Source of the DNA: Synechococcales cyanobacterium PMM_0002
GTDB lineage: Bacteria; Cyanobacteriota; Cyanobacteriia; Elainellales; Elainellaceae
Direction of reading: 5' to 3'
Length of the DNA stretch: 9,050 nucleotides
NCBI GenBank assembly: GCA_949127925.1
Contig: CASBQX010000161.1
Span: 1 to 9,050, forward strand
A program made the translations under genes and the position numbers. Below, piece by piece: positions 1-6,932 of this stretch; position 1 is the first letter of the stretch, and every line of letters starts with the position of its first letter. A model generated the notes under the pieces. It did not search any database. It was not told the origin of the DNA and saw nothing but the letters and a program-made list of their open reading frames with translations.

Positions 1-110
1 GCTAAGCGATAATCAAACTACTGAACTGTTCAATGAGCTATTCAAACAAAATCTGTCCAAGCAAGCTGTTTGGTAGATTTGATCCGTATCGCCTTGCCTA
101 AATTGCACCC

Positions 111-452
111 ATGAGTGATCTACCTCAACTACCCAAGCCTGACCCATCTGTCGTTGAGGCTGAAGCCAACGATGAACCCGTTGCCGCCGCAATTTCCACC
201 CCTGCGGCCACCCCAGCTGCCGCACTAGACGCTGGCAGCAATGATTCGACAGACGCGGCCTCTGGAGCGGCGATCGCATCATCTCAACCCGCTCCGCCCA
301 CCGAGCCTCAACCGACTGAGCCTCCACCTAGCTACGTCAAACTAGCCATGCGCAACATGGTCAAGAAGCGAGGCACGTCGATTCAGCACTTCGCCCTGAC
401 CACAGCCGGACTGATAGGGCTACTATTAGGCTTAGCTTATTTAACTCGTTAA
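111..452 (+). CDS. DUF3285-type small membrane protein
   Basis: This 113-residue protein has two parts. Residues 1-72 are low-complexity, rich in Ala, Pro, Thr and Ser, and probably disordered. The C-terminal 40 residues are the recognisable part: PPPSYVKLAMRNMVKKRGTS (72-91 region), a basic amphipathic stretch with Tyr75 and Lys77, followed by one membrane helix at about 93-110 ending in LAYLTR. I recognise this tail as the cyanobacterial family DUF3285, whose function is unknown. It is usually encoded just upstream of ybeY, as here. I infer a single-pass membrane protein with the long N-terminal tail and basic segment on one side. The start is the first ATG; no Shine-Dalgarno sequence precedes it. 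The N-terminal tail probably varies between species. The family call rests on remembered motif similarity; the function is not known. Confidence 0.85.
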   Translation: MSDLPQLPKPDPSVVEAEANDEPVAAAISTPAATPAAALDAGSNDSTDAASGAAIASSQPAPPTEPQPTEPPPSYVKLAMRNMVKKRGTSIQHFALTTAGLIGLLLGLAYLTR

Positions 453-486
453 TCATTTAACTGGTTAAAATTTACCTGGTTAATAA
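440..486. repeat. three phased 12-bp palindromic boxes before ybeY
   Basis: Three near-identical boxes lie in a row: TTAACTCGTTAA (441-452), TTAACTGGTTAA (457-468) and TTACCTGGTTAA (472-483). The first two are perfect 5-bp inverted repeats around a 2-bp centre; the third has one mismatch. Their starts are 16 and 15 bp apart, about one and a half helical turns. Each is preceded by TTT or TT, so the stretch can also be read as a 15-16 bp tandem repeat of three units. The first box contains the stop codon of the upstream gene and the others lie in the gap before ybeY. This looks like a repressor or activator array, but no regulator is identified and a simple duplication is possible. Confidence 0.55.
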
Positions 487-533
487 ATTAGATCGGCTGG
501 ATTGGCTCGTAATTGTTCAACGATTCGCTGAAT

Positions 534-540
534 GAGGTGG
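534..540 (+). promoter_or_regulatory. Shine-Dalgarno site of ybeY
   Basis: GAGGTGG lies four bases before the ATG at 545, with the GAGG core seven bases from it. It is the only convincing ribosome binding site among the genes of this window and it supports the chosen ybeY start, which includes an N-terminal extension. Confidence 0.65.
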
Positions 541-544
541 GATC

Positions 545-1129
545 ATGCCCCAGGTGCAAACAATTCAAGTTGAGGTTACCCTTCAAGATTATTTTTTTGC
601 AGCAGGCGATGTAGTAGACCTGTCACAGGCCAACGGTGAGGCCAACGGTGAGACTCTAACTAATCGAGACCCGTCACCCTCACCCATTGCAGTAGAGACC
701 TGGGAACAATGGTTCCAGATTTGGCTAGAGCAATTACAGCCCACCATTTCAGTAATTTCACACTATGAGCTGAGCCTGCGCCTTAGTGATGATGCAGAGA
801 TCCAGCAGTTAAATGCTCAGTATCGTCACAATGATCGGCCAACCGATGTGCTGGCTTTTGCGGCCTTAGAATCAGAGCAGCCCTTGCCCGCATCAGCGAT
901 CGCCGAACTGCCAACGTATCTGGGGGATCTGGTAATTTCGGTAGAAACTGCTCAGCAACAGGCTCAAGAGCGAGACCATACCCTAACTCAAGAGCTAGCG
1001 TGGCTGGCGGCTCATGGGCTGCTACATCTGCTCGGGTGGGATCATCCGGACGAGGCAAGCCTGACCCGGATGCTGAATCAGCAAGCAGGTTTGCTACAAT
1101 CTGTGGGGATATCAATCCAGTATGATTGA
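545..1129 (+). CDS. ybeY: Endoribonuclease YbeY (16S rRNA maturation)
   Basis: YbeY is a zinc-dependent single-strand endoribonuclease acting in 16S rRNA 3'-end maturation and 70S ribosome quality control in the cytoplasm. The signature is clear: HGLLHLLGWDH with the three metal ligands His157, His161 and His167 (HxxxHxxxxxH), and the conserved upstream block NDRPTDVLAF at 96-105. At 194 residues the protein is longer than the roughly 150-180 usual for the family. The extra length is in the first 65 residues, which include a duplicated Ala-Asn-Gly-Glu encoded by a perfect 12-bp tandem repeat at 629-652. The start is supported by a good Shine-Dalgarno sequence. It follows the DUF3285 gene by 92 bp, and three palindromic boxes in that gap may control it. 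The identity is secure; the role of the extension is unknown. Confidence 0.97.
   Translation: MPQVQTIQVEVTLQDYFFAAGDVVDLSQANGEANGETLTNRDPSPSPIAVETWEQWFQIWLEQLQPTISVISHYELSLRLSDDAEIQQLNAQYRHNDRPTDVLAFAALESEQPLPASAIAELPTYLGDLVISVETAQQQAQERDHTLTQELAWLAAHGLLHLLGWDHPDEASLTRMLNQQAGLLQSVGISIQYD
629..652 (+). repeat. 12-bp tandem duplication inside ybeY
   Basis: GCCAACGGTGAG occurs twice, head to tail and perfectly, at 629-640 and 641-652. It is in frame and encodes Ala-Asn-Gly-Glu twice in the variable N-terminal part of YbeY. A recent slippage duplication that keeps the frame is the likely origin. Confidence 0.9.
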
Positions 1130-1616
1130 CCAGAACCCTTCTTCGCCGCCCCCTGGCTTCTGGACATCCACAATCATCCCGCTCAACTGCCTGCTAAGAG
1201 CTGGATGAGGTTTCAGGTCTAGTTTCCCAACTTAAAACTCGGAACGTATTTTAACTCTGATTCCCAAGCGCTCCAATTCATAGGATATCTCTCCTGCTTA
1301 ACGTAGTAAAGCGCACATTCACTAACCCCTGTTGTTGGGCATGCTGTTATAACCGCAGATATAGTCTCAAAGAAATTGTCCCTTGCTTCACCAGATTTTC
1401 TTAGTTTAAAGACATACTCTATCTGGAGAGTTTTATAGAATTTAGTCATGCAGCCATCTGTCTAACTGATGAGCCTAATAATTGAAGGCGAGGTAACGCA
1501 CCTACCTAACGCCGCGATCGCCCGCATCTAGTTAGACCTACCCGACTGCCGTAATAGTCCTCTTCTCCCCACATCGCTTCCACATCATTTTTTGTCCCCT
1601 ATGTGACCACCCGGCT
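1130..1616. other. 487-bp gap between ybeY and dgkA
   Basis: Apart from the small minus-strand reading frame, this gap holds little. The inverted repeat CCAGAA (1130-1135) / TTCTGG (1158-1163) directly after the ybeY stop has a 22-base loop and no T-run, so it is a poor terminator. One HIP1 octamer is at 1514-1521. The stretch 1219-1449 is richer in A+T than the flanks. I see no clear promoter for dgkA and no RNA gene. Confidence 0.5.
1219..1449 (-). CDS. Small hypothetical protein, 76 aa, A+T-rich
   Basis: I do not recognise this reading frame. It would encode a 76-residue soluble protein with mixed charged and hydrophobic residues, two cysteines (in TACP and SECAL) and aromatic residues near the end (YPMNWSAWES, YVPSF). 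There is no signal peptide or membrane helix. A stop codon lies 15 bases before the ATG in the same frame, so the frame cannot extend upstream, and there is no good Shine-Dalgarno sequence. By hand count its G+C is about 39% (89 of 231), well below the neighbouring genes. It lies opposite to and between ybeY and dgkA. It may be an acquired small gene, a remnant of a larger one, or an open frame by chance. The amino-acid composition is protein-like, which slightly favours a real gene. Confidence 0.35.
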   Translation of the reverse strand: MTKFYKTLQIEYVFKLRKSGEARDNFFETISAVITACPTTGVSECALYYVKQERYPMNWSAWESELKYVPSFKLGN

Positions 1617-2129
1617 ATGACTCAACCCATTTCAACTGAGAATCCACTTAGTCCTCCTAGCTCCTCACCTCATCCTGGTTCCTCACCTCATAAGGCATTC
1701 ATTCCGCCAAACCGAGAGCTAGCGTGGAAAATTGCTCCCAGCCTTCTCGTTAGCTTCAAGTACGCCTGGGCAGGTTTGAGCTACGCGTTTCATACTCAGC
1801 GTAACTTTCGGATTCATTTACTAGTCGGCAGTACGGCGATCGCCTTGGCGATTTTCTTGCAGCTAAGTCAGGTCGAAATTGCCATCATTGGCCTGACGAG
1901 CGGCTTAGTCCTCACGATGGAGCTACTGAACACAGCGCTAGAATCAGTCGTCGATTTAATCGTCAAGCAAACCTATCACGAGCTAGCCAAAACAGCCAAA
2001 GACTGCGCCGCTGGAGCCGTTTTAATGGCCGCGATCGCCGCCGTTTTGGTTGCCGGGTCTCTCCTATTTCCACCCTTGCTAACGCTGATAGTGACTCAGT
2101 TCAACTATTTTGTAGTTGTAGTGTTTTAA
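1617..2129 (+). CDS. dgkA: Diacylglycerol/undecaprenol kinase (DgkA family)
   Basis: This small integral membrane kinase phosphorylates diacylglycerol or, more often outside the proteobacteria, undecaprenol, thereby recycling the lipid carrier for cell-wall synthesis. The family signature is intact: MELLNTALESVVD at 101-113, with Glu102, Asn105 and Glu109 matching E. coli Glu69, Asn72 and Glu76, then HELAKTAKDCAAGAV with Lys128-Asp129 matching Lys94-Asp95. Membrane helices lie at about 66-84, 86-108 and 131-155. At 170 residues it is longer than the roughly 120 of E. coli DgkA because of a Ser/Pro-rich N-terminal tail of about 45 residues and a hydrophobic C-terminal end. The ATG at 1617 is the only ATG before the core; no Shine-Dalgarno sequence is visible. 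The amidotransferase gene follows 60 bp downstream, probably in the same transcript. Substrate preference cannot be read from sequence. Confidence 0.93.
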   Translation: MTQPISTENPLSPPSSSPHPGSSPHKAFIPPNRELAWKIAPSLLVSFKYAWAGLSYAFHTQRNFRIHLLVGSTAIALAIFLQLSQVEIAIIGLTSGLVLTMELLNTALESVVDLIVKQTYHELAKTAKDCAAGAVLMAAIAAVLVAGSLLFPPLLTLIVTQFNYFVVVVF

Positions 2130-2189
2130 AGTCTAGGTGCTTCTCATAAGTGCTGCTCTGTTACTCCTTACCCTTGACCACCACCGCCC

Positions 2190-2804
2190 ATGCTTCTTGT
2201 AATCGACAACTACGACAGCTTTACCTACAACCTAGTGCAATATTTGGGTGAGTTAGGCGCAGAGCTACCCGTGGCAAAAGAAGTAAGGGTGGTTCGCAAT
2301 GACCAAATCACCGTAGAAGAAATTCGGCAGTTGCAGCCCGACGCGATCGTGATTTCACCGGGTCCTGGCCGCCCAGAAGATGCCGGAATCTCGCCCGATG
2401 TAATTCGACAGCTCGGCCCTACCATTCCATTACTGGGAGTCTGTCTGGGGCATCAGGGCATTGGCCTCATGTTTGGCGGCACCATTACATCGGCACGCGA
2501 GCTGATGCATGGCAAAACGTCCCAAATTCATCACACAGGCGTTGGTGTGTTTGAGGGCATGTCTAATCCGATGACGGCAACCCGCTACCATAGCCTGGTA
2601 ATCGATCGCCCCACCTGCCCCGACACGCTAGAAATTACTGCCTGGGTAGACGACGGCACTATCATGGGCGTGCGCCACCGCCAATATCCCCACATCCAAG
2701 GCGTGCAGTTTCATCCAGAAAGCATTCTGACGGTAGAAGGCAAACACCTACTCAAAAACTTTTTACAGCAGATCCCTGTCCTGGTAGCTGCGGTTCCTCA
2801 TTAG
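2190..2804 (+). CDS. trpG: Anthranilate/aminodeoxychorismate synthase amidotransferase subunit (TrpG/PabA)
   Basis: This is a class I glutamine amidotransferase that releases ammonia from glutamine for the chorismate-using partner: anthranilate synthase (tryptophan) or aminodeoxychorismate synthase (folate). Many bacteria use one subunit for both. It begins with the family hallmark VIDNYDSFTYNLVQYL (residues 4-19), then SPGPGRPEDAG (56-66) for the oxyanion region. The nucleophile is Cys85 in GVCLGHQ; His175 and Glu177 in GVQFHPES complete the triad. The 204 residues match the family's normal length (about 190-200). No partner subunit (TrpE/PabB) is encoded in this window, so TrpG and PabA cannot be distinguished. 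It lies 60 bp after dgkA. A weak hairpin with a T-rich tail lies about 80 bp beyond the stop. Confidence 0.95.
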   Translation: MLLVIDNYDSFTYNLVQYLGELGAELPVAKEVRVVRNDQITVEEIRQLQPDAIVISPGPGRPEDAGISPDVIRQLGPTIPLLGVCLGHQGIGLMFGGTITSARELMHGKTSQIHHTGVGVFEGMSNPMTATRYHSLVIDRPTCPDTLEITAWVDDGTIMGVRHRQYPHIQGVQFHPESILTVEGKHLLKNFLQQIPVLVAAVPH

Positions 2805-2866
2805 CATCCTCAGGATCATTAATCAAACTCAAACCTGCGGTGTAGTCGCGATCGGCGAGCTGCGTG

Positions 2867-2886
2867 GTTTACTGTTAAGGGTAAAC
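2867..2886. promoter_or_regulatory. Inverted repeat GTTTAC-N8-GTAAAC upstream of the pump gene
   Basis: GTTTAC (2867-2872) and GTAAAC (2881-2886) form a perfect 6-bp inverted repeat around an 8-bp centre. The sequence ACTGTT occurs at 2871-2876 and again at 2885-2890, so the second arm overlaps a second hairpin. The site lies about 120 bp before the ATPase start and could be an operator for it. No regulator is known from the window, so this is only a candidate. Confidence 0.3.
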
Positions 2887-2910
2887 TGTTCGAGAAGAAC
2901 AGCTATTTTT
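2886..2910 (+). terminator. Possible weak intrinsic terminator after trpG
   Basis: CTGTTC (2886-2891), loop GAGAA, GAACAG (2897-2902) form a perfect 6-bp stem, followed by CTATTTTT to 2910. Position and T-rich tail suit termination of the trpG transcript, but the stem is short and low in G+C. The same palindrome could instead be a protein-binding site for the downstream gene. Confidence 0.35.
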
Positions 2911-3003
2911 GGCTGACGTTTAGCCACTTATATTTCGCGATTATTTCACGATTAGCACCCTCTCCAATCTTTGCGCAAGTCGCTACAGCAGCATTAAACC
3001 CTA

Positions 3004-5769
3004 ATGATCGACTGGTATCAACAAGACGTAACGCAAGTTTTAGCCAAACTCGGCACCTCTGATACAACTGGGCTAAGTCATGCCGAAGTAGAACGCAGAC
3101 TGGCTCAAAACGGGGCAAACGAGCTGACAGAGCCATCCCTGAAAAGCCCCTGGCTGATGGTGTGGGATCAACTGAAGGCGACAGCAGTGGTTGTGCTGAT
3201 TGTGGCGGCGGCGGCATCGGCACTGCTGCGCGATTTTGAAGATGCCCTGGCAATTATGGCGATCGTTGTGTTTAATGCGGTGCTGGGCTTTACGCAAGAG
3301 TATCGCGCCGGAAAAGAGTTTGCTGCGCTGAAGAAGATGGCTGTACCCAAGGCGCGGGTGTGGCGGGAGGCGCAGTGGGATCAGGTGCTAGCCCGTGAGC
3401 TAGTGGTGGGCGATGTGGTGCAGTTGGAAGACGGCGACCAGGTACCTGCCGATTGTCGGCTATTGGAAAGTGCCAATCTGCGTACGCAAGAAGCGGCTTT
3501 TACGGGCGAATCGGAATCGATTGAGAAGCATGTAGCCGCGATCGCTGGCGATGAATTACCGTTGGGCGATCGCCGCAATATGGCCTTTATGGGCACTGTA
3601 GTCACCTACGGACGCGGCAAAGGCGTGGTGACGGCAACGGGGATGGAAACCCAGCTAGGGCAAATTGCCGACTCGATTCAATCGGTCGAAAGTGAGCCAA
3701 CCCCGCTGCAAAAGCGCCTAGACTTTTTGGGTCAACGGCTGGCAATGGTGGCGCTAGCGCTAGTGGCCGTAATTTTTGTGATTGGGTTTATCCAGGGCGG
3801 CGATGTGCCGGAACTGTTTTTGATCGCCGTGAGTTTGGCGGTCGCCATTATTCCGGAGGGGCTACCTGCGGTGGTGACGATTGCCCTAGCCATTGGGTCA
3901 CGGCGGATGTTAAAACGACATGCGCTGATCCGCAAACTGCCTGCGGTAGAAACGCTAGGTTCGGTGACAACCATCTGTTCCGACAAAACAGGCACGCTCA
4001 CCGAAAACCGAATGACGGTGACTATTTTGGCGCTGGCAGGGCAGCAGGTGCAGTTACGCGAGTCGTTTGCAGAAGTGACCTCGCGGCTTGATGGCCAAAA
4101 ATCGATCTTTAAGCCCGGTGAGGGCACGCCGTTAGAGTCGCCTATGGCACTGACGCTGGTGGGGAGCACCCTGTGCAATAACGCCCTAGTGCAAGCAAGC
4201 GATCCACAAAGCGGCACTGCGACCAAAGCCCTGGGTGATCCCACAGAAATTGCCATGGTAGTGGCAGCCGATCGCCTCGGCCTAGGGAAAGAAGCGCTGG
4301 AGGCGCTGCTGCCCCGTGTGGCTGAAGCGCCGTTTGACTCAGACCGCAAGCGCATGACTACCATTCATGAATTGGGCGATCGCACCTGGAATAGCGATGT
4401 CGGCAGATTAATTACTAGCCTTTCTGCCCTGCCACCGGCTCGCTACATTGCCCTGACCAAAGGAGCCGTCGGTGGGCTGTTGGAACTATCTAGTCATTTT
4501 TGGGATCATGACCAGATGGAGCCGCTAGGGGATAGCGATCGCCAAAAAGTGCAAGACGATAACGACAAATTAGCCAGCACTGGCACCCGTGTGTTAGGCG
4601 TGGCCTTCCGGCTATTAGACGAATTGCCTGCTCCTGGCACCGAGGCCACCATCGAACAAAACTTGGTCATGGCTGGGTTAGTCGGGATGCTAGATCCGGC
4701 TCGCCCCGAAGCCAAAGCTGCCGTCCAAACCTGCCACGAAGCGGGCATTCGCACCGTGATGATTACTGGGGATCATCCTCTAATGGCGCGCCATATTGCC
4801 GAAGAGCTAACAATTTTGACCAACGGTCAATATTTGACTGGGCAGCAGCTCAACCAGATGTCGGTAGCCGAGCTACAGGAAAAAGTCAGCAGCGTCTCGG
4901 TCTATGCCCGCGTGTCGCCACAACAGAAGCTAAAAATTGTTGAAGCGCTGAAAAACAATGGCGAAATTGTCTCGATGACGGGAGATGGGGTGAATGATGC
5001 CCCTGCCCTCAGCAAAGCCGACATCGGCGTCGCCATGGGTATTACCGGCACCGATGTGGCCAAAGAAGCAGCCGACATGGTATTGCTGAACGATAACTTT
5101 TCGACTATCGTGGCGGCGGTCGAAGAAGGACGCGTGATCTATGACAATATCCGCAAGTTCATTCGCTACAGCCTAACGGGCAACGTCAGTGGTGTGGTGA
5201 TCATGCTGCTGGCTCCGCTGCTGGCACTGCCGCTGCCGCTAAAACCAATTCAGATTTTGTGGATTAACCTCCTAGCCGATGGGCTATTGGCGCTAGCCCT
5301 CAGCGTTGAACCCGCCGAAGAAAATGTGATGAAGCGATCGCCCTATCCACCTCAAGAAAGTGTTTTCAGCCGAGGAGTGGGACGCGACATTGTGTGGGTG
5401 GGTCTGCTGATGGGGCTAGTCTTTTTAGGGCTGGGCTACTGGGCACAGAGGCAGGAGTGGCAAAACTGGCAAACTATGGTGTTTGCCACACTGGCGTTTT
5501 CCCGCATGTGGTTGGCGCTGGCCATGCGATCAGATCGCGACCTGATTGTGCGCCGAGGCTTATTCAGCAACAAGGCGATGCTGGGTGCAGTGCTGCTGAC
5601 CTTTGGGCTACAAATGGCGGTGATTTTTGTGCCGTGGCTACAGCAGCTGTTGCAAACTCAGTCGCTGACCAGGCAAGAGCTATTGATTTGCCTGGGAGTG
5701 AGCACCATCGGCTTTTGGGCAGTCGAATGTCAGAAGCTATTGCGGCCTAAGCAAAAAACTAGAGCGTAA
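3004..5769 (+). CDS. P2A-type cation-transporting ATPase (Ca2+-pump-like, single ion site predicted)
   Basis: This pump couples ATP hydrolysis to cation export, probably Ca2+ or Mn2+, across the cytoplasmic (or thylakoid) membrane. All core motifs are present: N-terminal cation-ATPase domain (about 1-60), M1-M2 (62-105), actuator TGES at 167-170, M3-M4 (247-297) with PEGLP at 284-288, phosphorylated Asp327 in DKTGT, nucleotide-site KGA at 486-488, hinge TGDGVNDAP at 659-667, and M5-M10 (about 718-910). The 921 residues are normal for P2A pumps. Compared with SERCA from memory, site II is kept (Glu285, Asn755, Asp759 for E309, N796, D800). Site I is altered: Gly730 for E771, Ala758 for T799 and Arg834 for E908. 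This resembles LMCA1 of Listeria, which moves one Ca2+. The start has no Shine-Dalgarno sequence; argF follows 86 bp later on the same strand. Family identity is secure; the ion is inferred. Confidence 0.93.
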   Translation: MIDWYQQDVTQVLAKLGTSDTTGLSHAEVERRLAQNGANELTEPSLKSPWLMVWDQLKATAVVVLIVAAAASALLRDFEDALAIMAIVVFNAVLGFTQEYRAGKEFAALKKMAVPKARVWREAQWDQVLARELVVGDVVQLEDGDQVPADCRLLESANLRTQEAAFTGESESIEKHVAAIAGDELPLGDRRNMAFMGTVVTYGRGKGVVTATGMETQLGQIADSIQSVESEPTPLQKRLDFLGQRLAMVALALVAVIFVIGFIQGGDVPELFLIAVSLAVAIIPEGLPAVVTIALAIGSRRMLKRHALIRKLPAVETLGSVTTICSDKTGTLTENRMTVTILALAGQQVQLRESFAEVTSRLDGQKSIFKPGEGTPLESPMALTLVGSTLCNNALVQASDPQSGTATKALGDPTEIAMVVAADRLGLGKEALEALLPRVAEAPFDSDRKRMTTIHELGDRTWNSDVGRLITSLSALPPARYIALTKGAVGGLLELSSHFWDHDQMEPLGDSDRQKVQDDNDKLASTGTRVLGVAFRLLDELPAPGTEATIEQNLVMAGLVGMLDPARPEAKAAVQTCHEAGIRTVMITGDHPLMARHIAEELTILTNGQYLTGQQLNQMSVAELQEKVSSVSVYARVSPQQKLKIVEALKNNGEIVSMTGDGVNDAPALSKADIGVAMGITGTDVAKEAADMVLLNDNFSTIVAAVEEGRVIYDNIRKFIRYSLTGNVSGVVIMLLAPLLALPLPLKPIQILWINLLADGLLALALSVEPAEENVMKRSPYPPQESVFSRGVGRDIVWVGLLMGLVFLGLGYWAQRQEWQNWQTMVFATLAFSRMWLALAMRSDRDLIVRRGLFSNKAMLGAVLLTFGLQMAVIFVPWLQQLLQTQSLTRQELLICLGVSTIGFWAVECQKLLRPKQKTRA

Positions 5770-5855
5770 ATTCGTAGCTCAATCCGCAGCACGATCCAAC
5801 CTCCTGTGATAGTGTTTTATTCTTACGACGGGCATTTTTAAGTTGGGCAGCAGCG

Positions 5856-6794
5856 ATGAGCACAGTGTCGTTGAAAGGGCGCGATTTACTTAGCTTGGCA
5901 GACCTGACCACCGAAGAAGTGCAGGCACTGTTAGAGCTAGCAGCAGATCTGAAAGCAGGGCGAACCAAAATTCGCTGCGATAAGGTGTTGGGGCTAGTTT
6001 TTCAAAAGGCGTCTACCCGCACTCGCGTCAGCTTTTCGGTGGCCATGTATCAGCTTGGCGGGCAGGTAATTGATCTCAACGTTAGCTCGACGCAGGTTGG
6101 CCGGGGTGAACCCACGATCGATACTGCACGGGTGTTAGACCGCTACTTAGACATTGTGGCGATTCGCACGTTTGAGCAAAAAGAAATTGAAACCTTTGCC
6201 CACTATGCCAAAATTCCGGTAATCAACGCCCTCACCGACTGGGAGCATCCTTGCCAAGTGTTGGCAGACCTGCTGACAGTGCAGGAAGAATTTGGCAGTT
6301 TCGATGGGTTAACGTTGACCTACGTGGGTGATGGCAACAACATGGCGCACTCGCTCATTTTGGGCTGTGCCCTAGTCGGCATGAACATCCGGGTTGCCAC
6401 TCCGCCTGATTACCAACCTCATCCGGCGCTCGTGGCACAGGCAAAGGCGATCGCCTGCGATCGCACCGAGATCCTAATCACCGATGATCCCCATCTGGCC
6501 GCCAAAGGGAGCCATGTAATTTATACAGACGTATGGGCCAGCATGGGTCAAGAAGAGTTGGCCACCAGCCGGGTGCCCGTGTTTCAGCCCTACCAGGTGA
6601 ACGATGCACTGCTGAGCCATGCTGATCCCCAGGCGATCGTGCTGCACTGTCTGCCCGCGCACCGAGAAGAGGAAATTACCGACGCGGTGATCGAAGGGCC
6701 TCAATCTCGCGTCTGGGATGAAGCAGAAAATCGTCTCCACGCGCAGAAGGCACTGCTGGCAATGATATTAGGAGGTGAAGTCAGCTCTAGTTAG
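5856..6794 (+). CDS. argF: Ornithine carbamoyltransferase
   Basis: This enzyme makes citrulline from ornithine and carbamoyl phosphate, the sixth step of arginine synthesis, in the cytoplasm as a trimer. The carbamoyl-phosphate loop is STRTR (residues 53-57), followed by HPCQ at 131-134. The ornithine side is shown by Asp225 and the SMG loop at 229-231 (YTDVWASMG), and the catalytic HCLPAHREEE begins at His264 with Cys265. SMG separates it from aspartate carbamoyltransferase. The length of 312 residues is typical, and both ends look complete. It lies 86 bp after the cation pump on the same strand and converges on the cyclase gene. No arginine operator is recognised, and there is no Shine-Dalgarno sequence before the ATG. 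Two HIP1 octamers sit 10 bp apart at 6447 and 6457. The identity is secure. Confidence 0.97.
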   Translation: MSTVSLKGRDLLSLADLTTEEVQALLELAADLKAGRTKIRCDKVLGLVFQKASTRTRVSFSVAMYQLGGQVIDLNVSSTQVGRGEPTIDTARVLDRYLDIVAIRTFEQKEIETFAHYAKIPVINALTDWEHPCQVLADLLTVQEEFGSFDGLTLTYVGDGNNMAHSLILGCALVGMNIRVATPPDYQPHPALVAQAKAIACDRTEILITDDPHLAAKGSHVIYTDVWASMGQEELATSRVPVFQPYQVNDALLSHADPQAIVLHCLPAHREEEITDAVIEGPQSRVWDEAENRLHAQKALLAMILGGEVSSS

Positions 6795-6853
6795 AAAATG
6801 CGATCGCGCCCTTCCAGCGATTGATTAGCCCAATTAAAGCTAGCAGTATTCCT

Positions 6854-6879
6854 GATTTGATCCTGAGATTTGATCCTGA
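6854..6879. repeat. 13-bp perfect tandem repeat between convergent genes
   Basis: GATTTGATCCTGA occurs twice head to tail at 6854-6866 and 6867-6879; GATTTGA follows again at 6878-6884 as a partial third copy. It lies in the 138-bp gap between the ends of argF and the cyclase gene. The gap also holds HIP1 octamers at 6800 and 6923. No convincing bidirectional terminator hairpin is visible. Confidence 0.85.
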
Positions 6880-6932
6880 TTTGAATAGTTGATTCGAGAG
6901 ACAGCGATCGAATAACAAGGCAGCGATCGCCA

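Noticed and set aside
13..327. Minus-strand 104-residue open frame
   Set aside because: It lies mostly opposite the DUF3285 gene, is Arg/Gln/Trp-rich like an antisense frame, and shows no family motif.
1130..1163. CCAGAA / TTCTGG inverted repeat after ybeY as a terminator
   Set aside because: The loop is 22 bases, the stem only six pairs and no T-run follows.
3732..4364. Minus-strand 210-residue open frame
   Set aside because: It lies entirely within the ATPase gene, whose motifs are intact here; the Ser/Ala/Arg-rich composition is typical of an antisense shadow.
5394..5750. Plus-strand 118-residue open frame
   Set aside because: It overlaps the ATPase M7-M10 region in another frame and has no recognisable motif.
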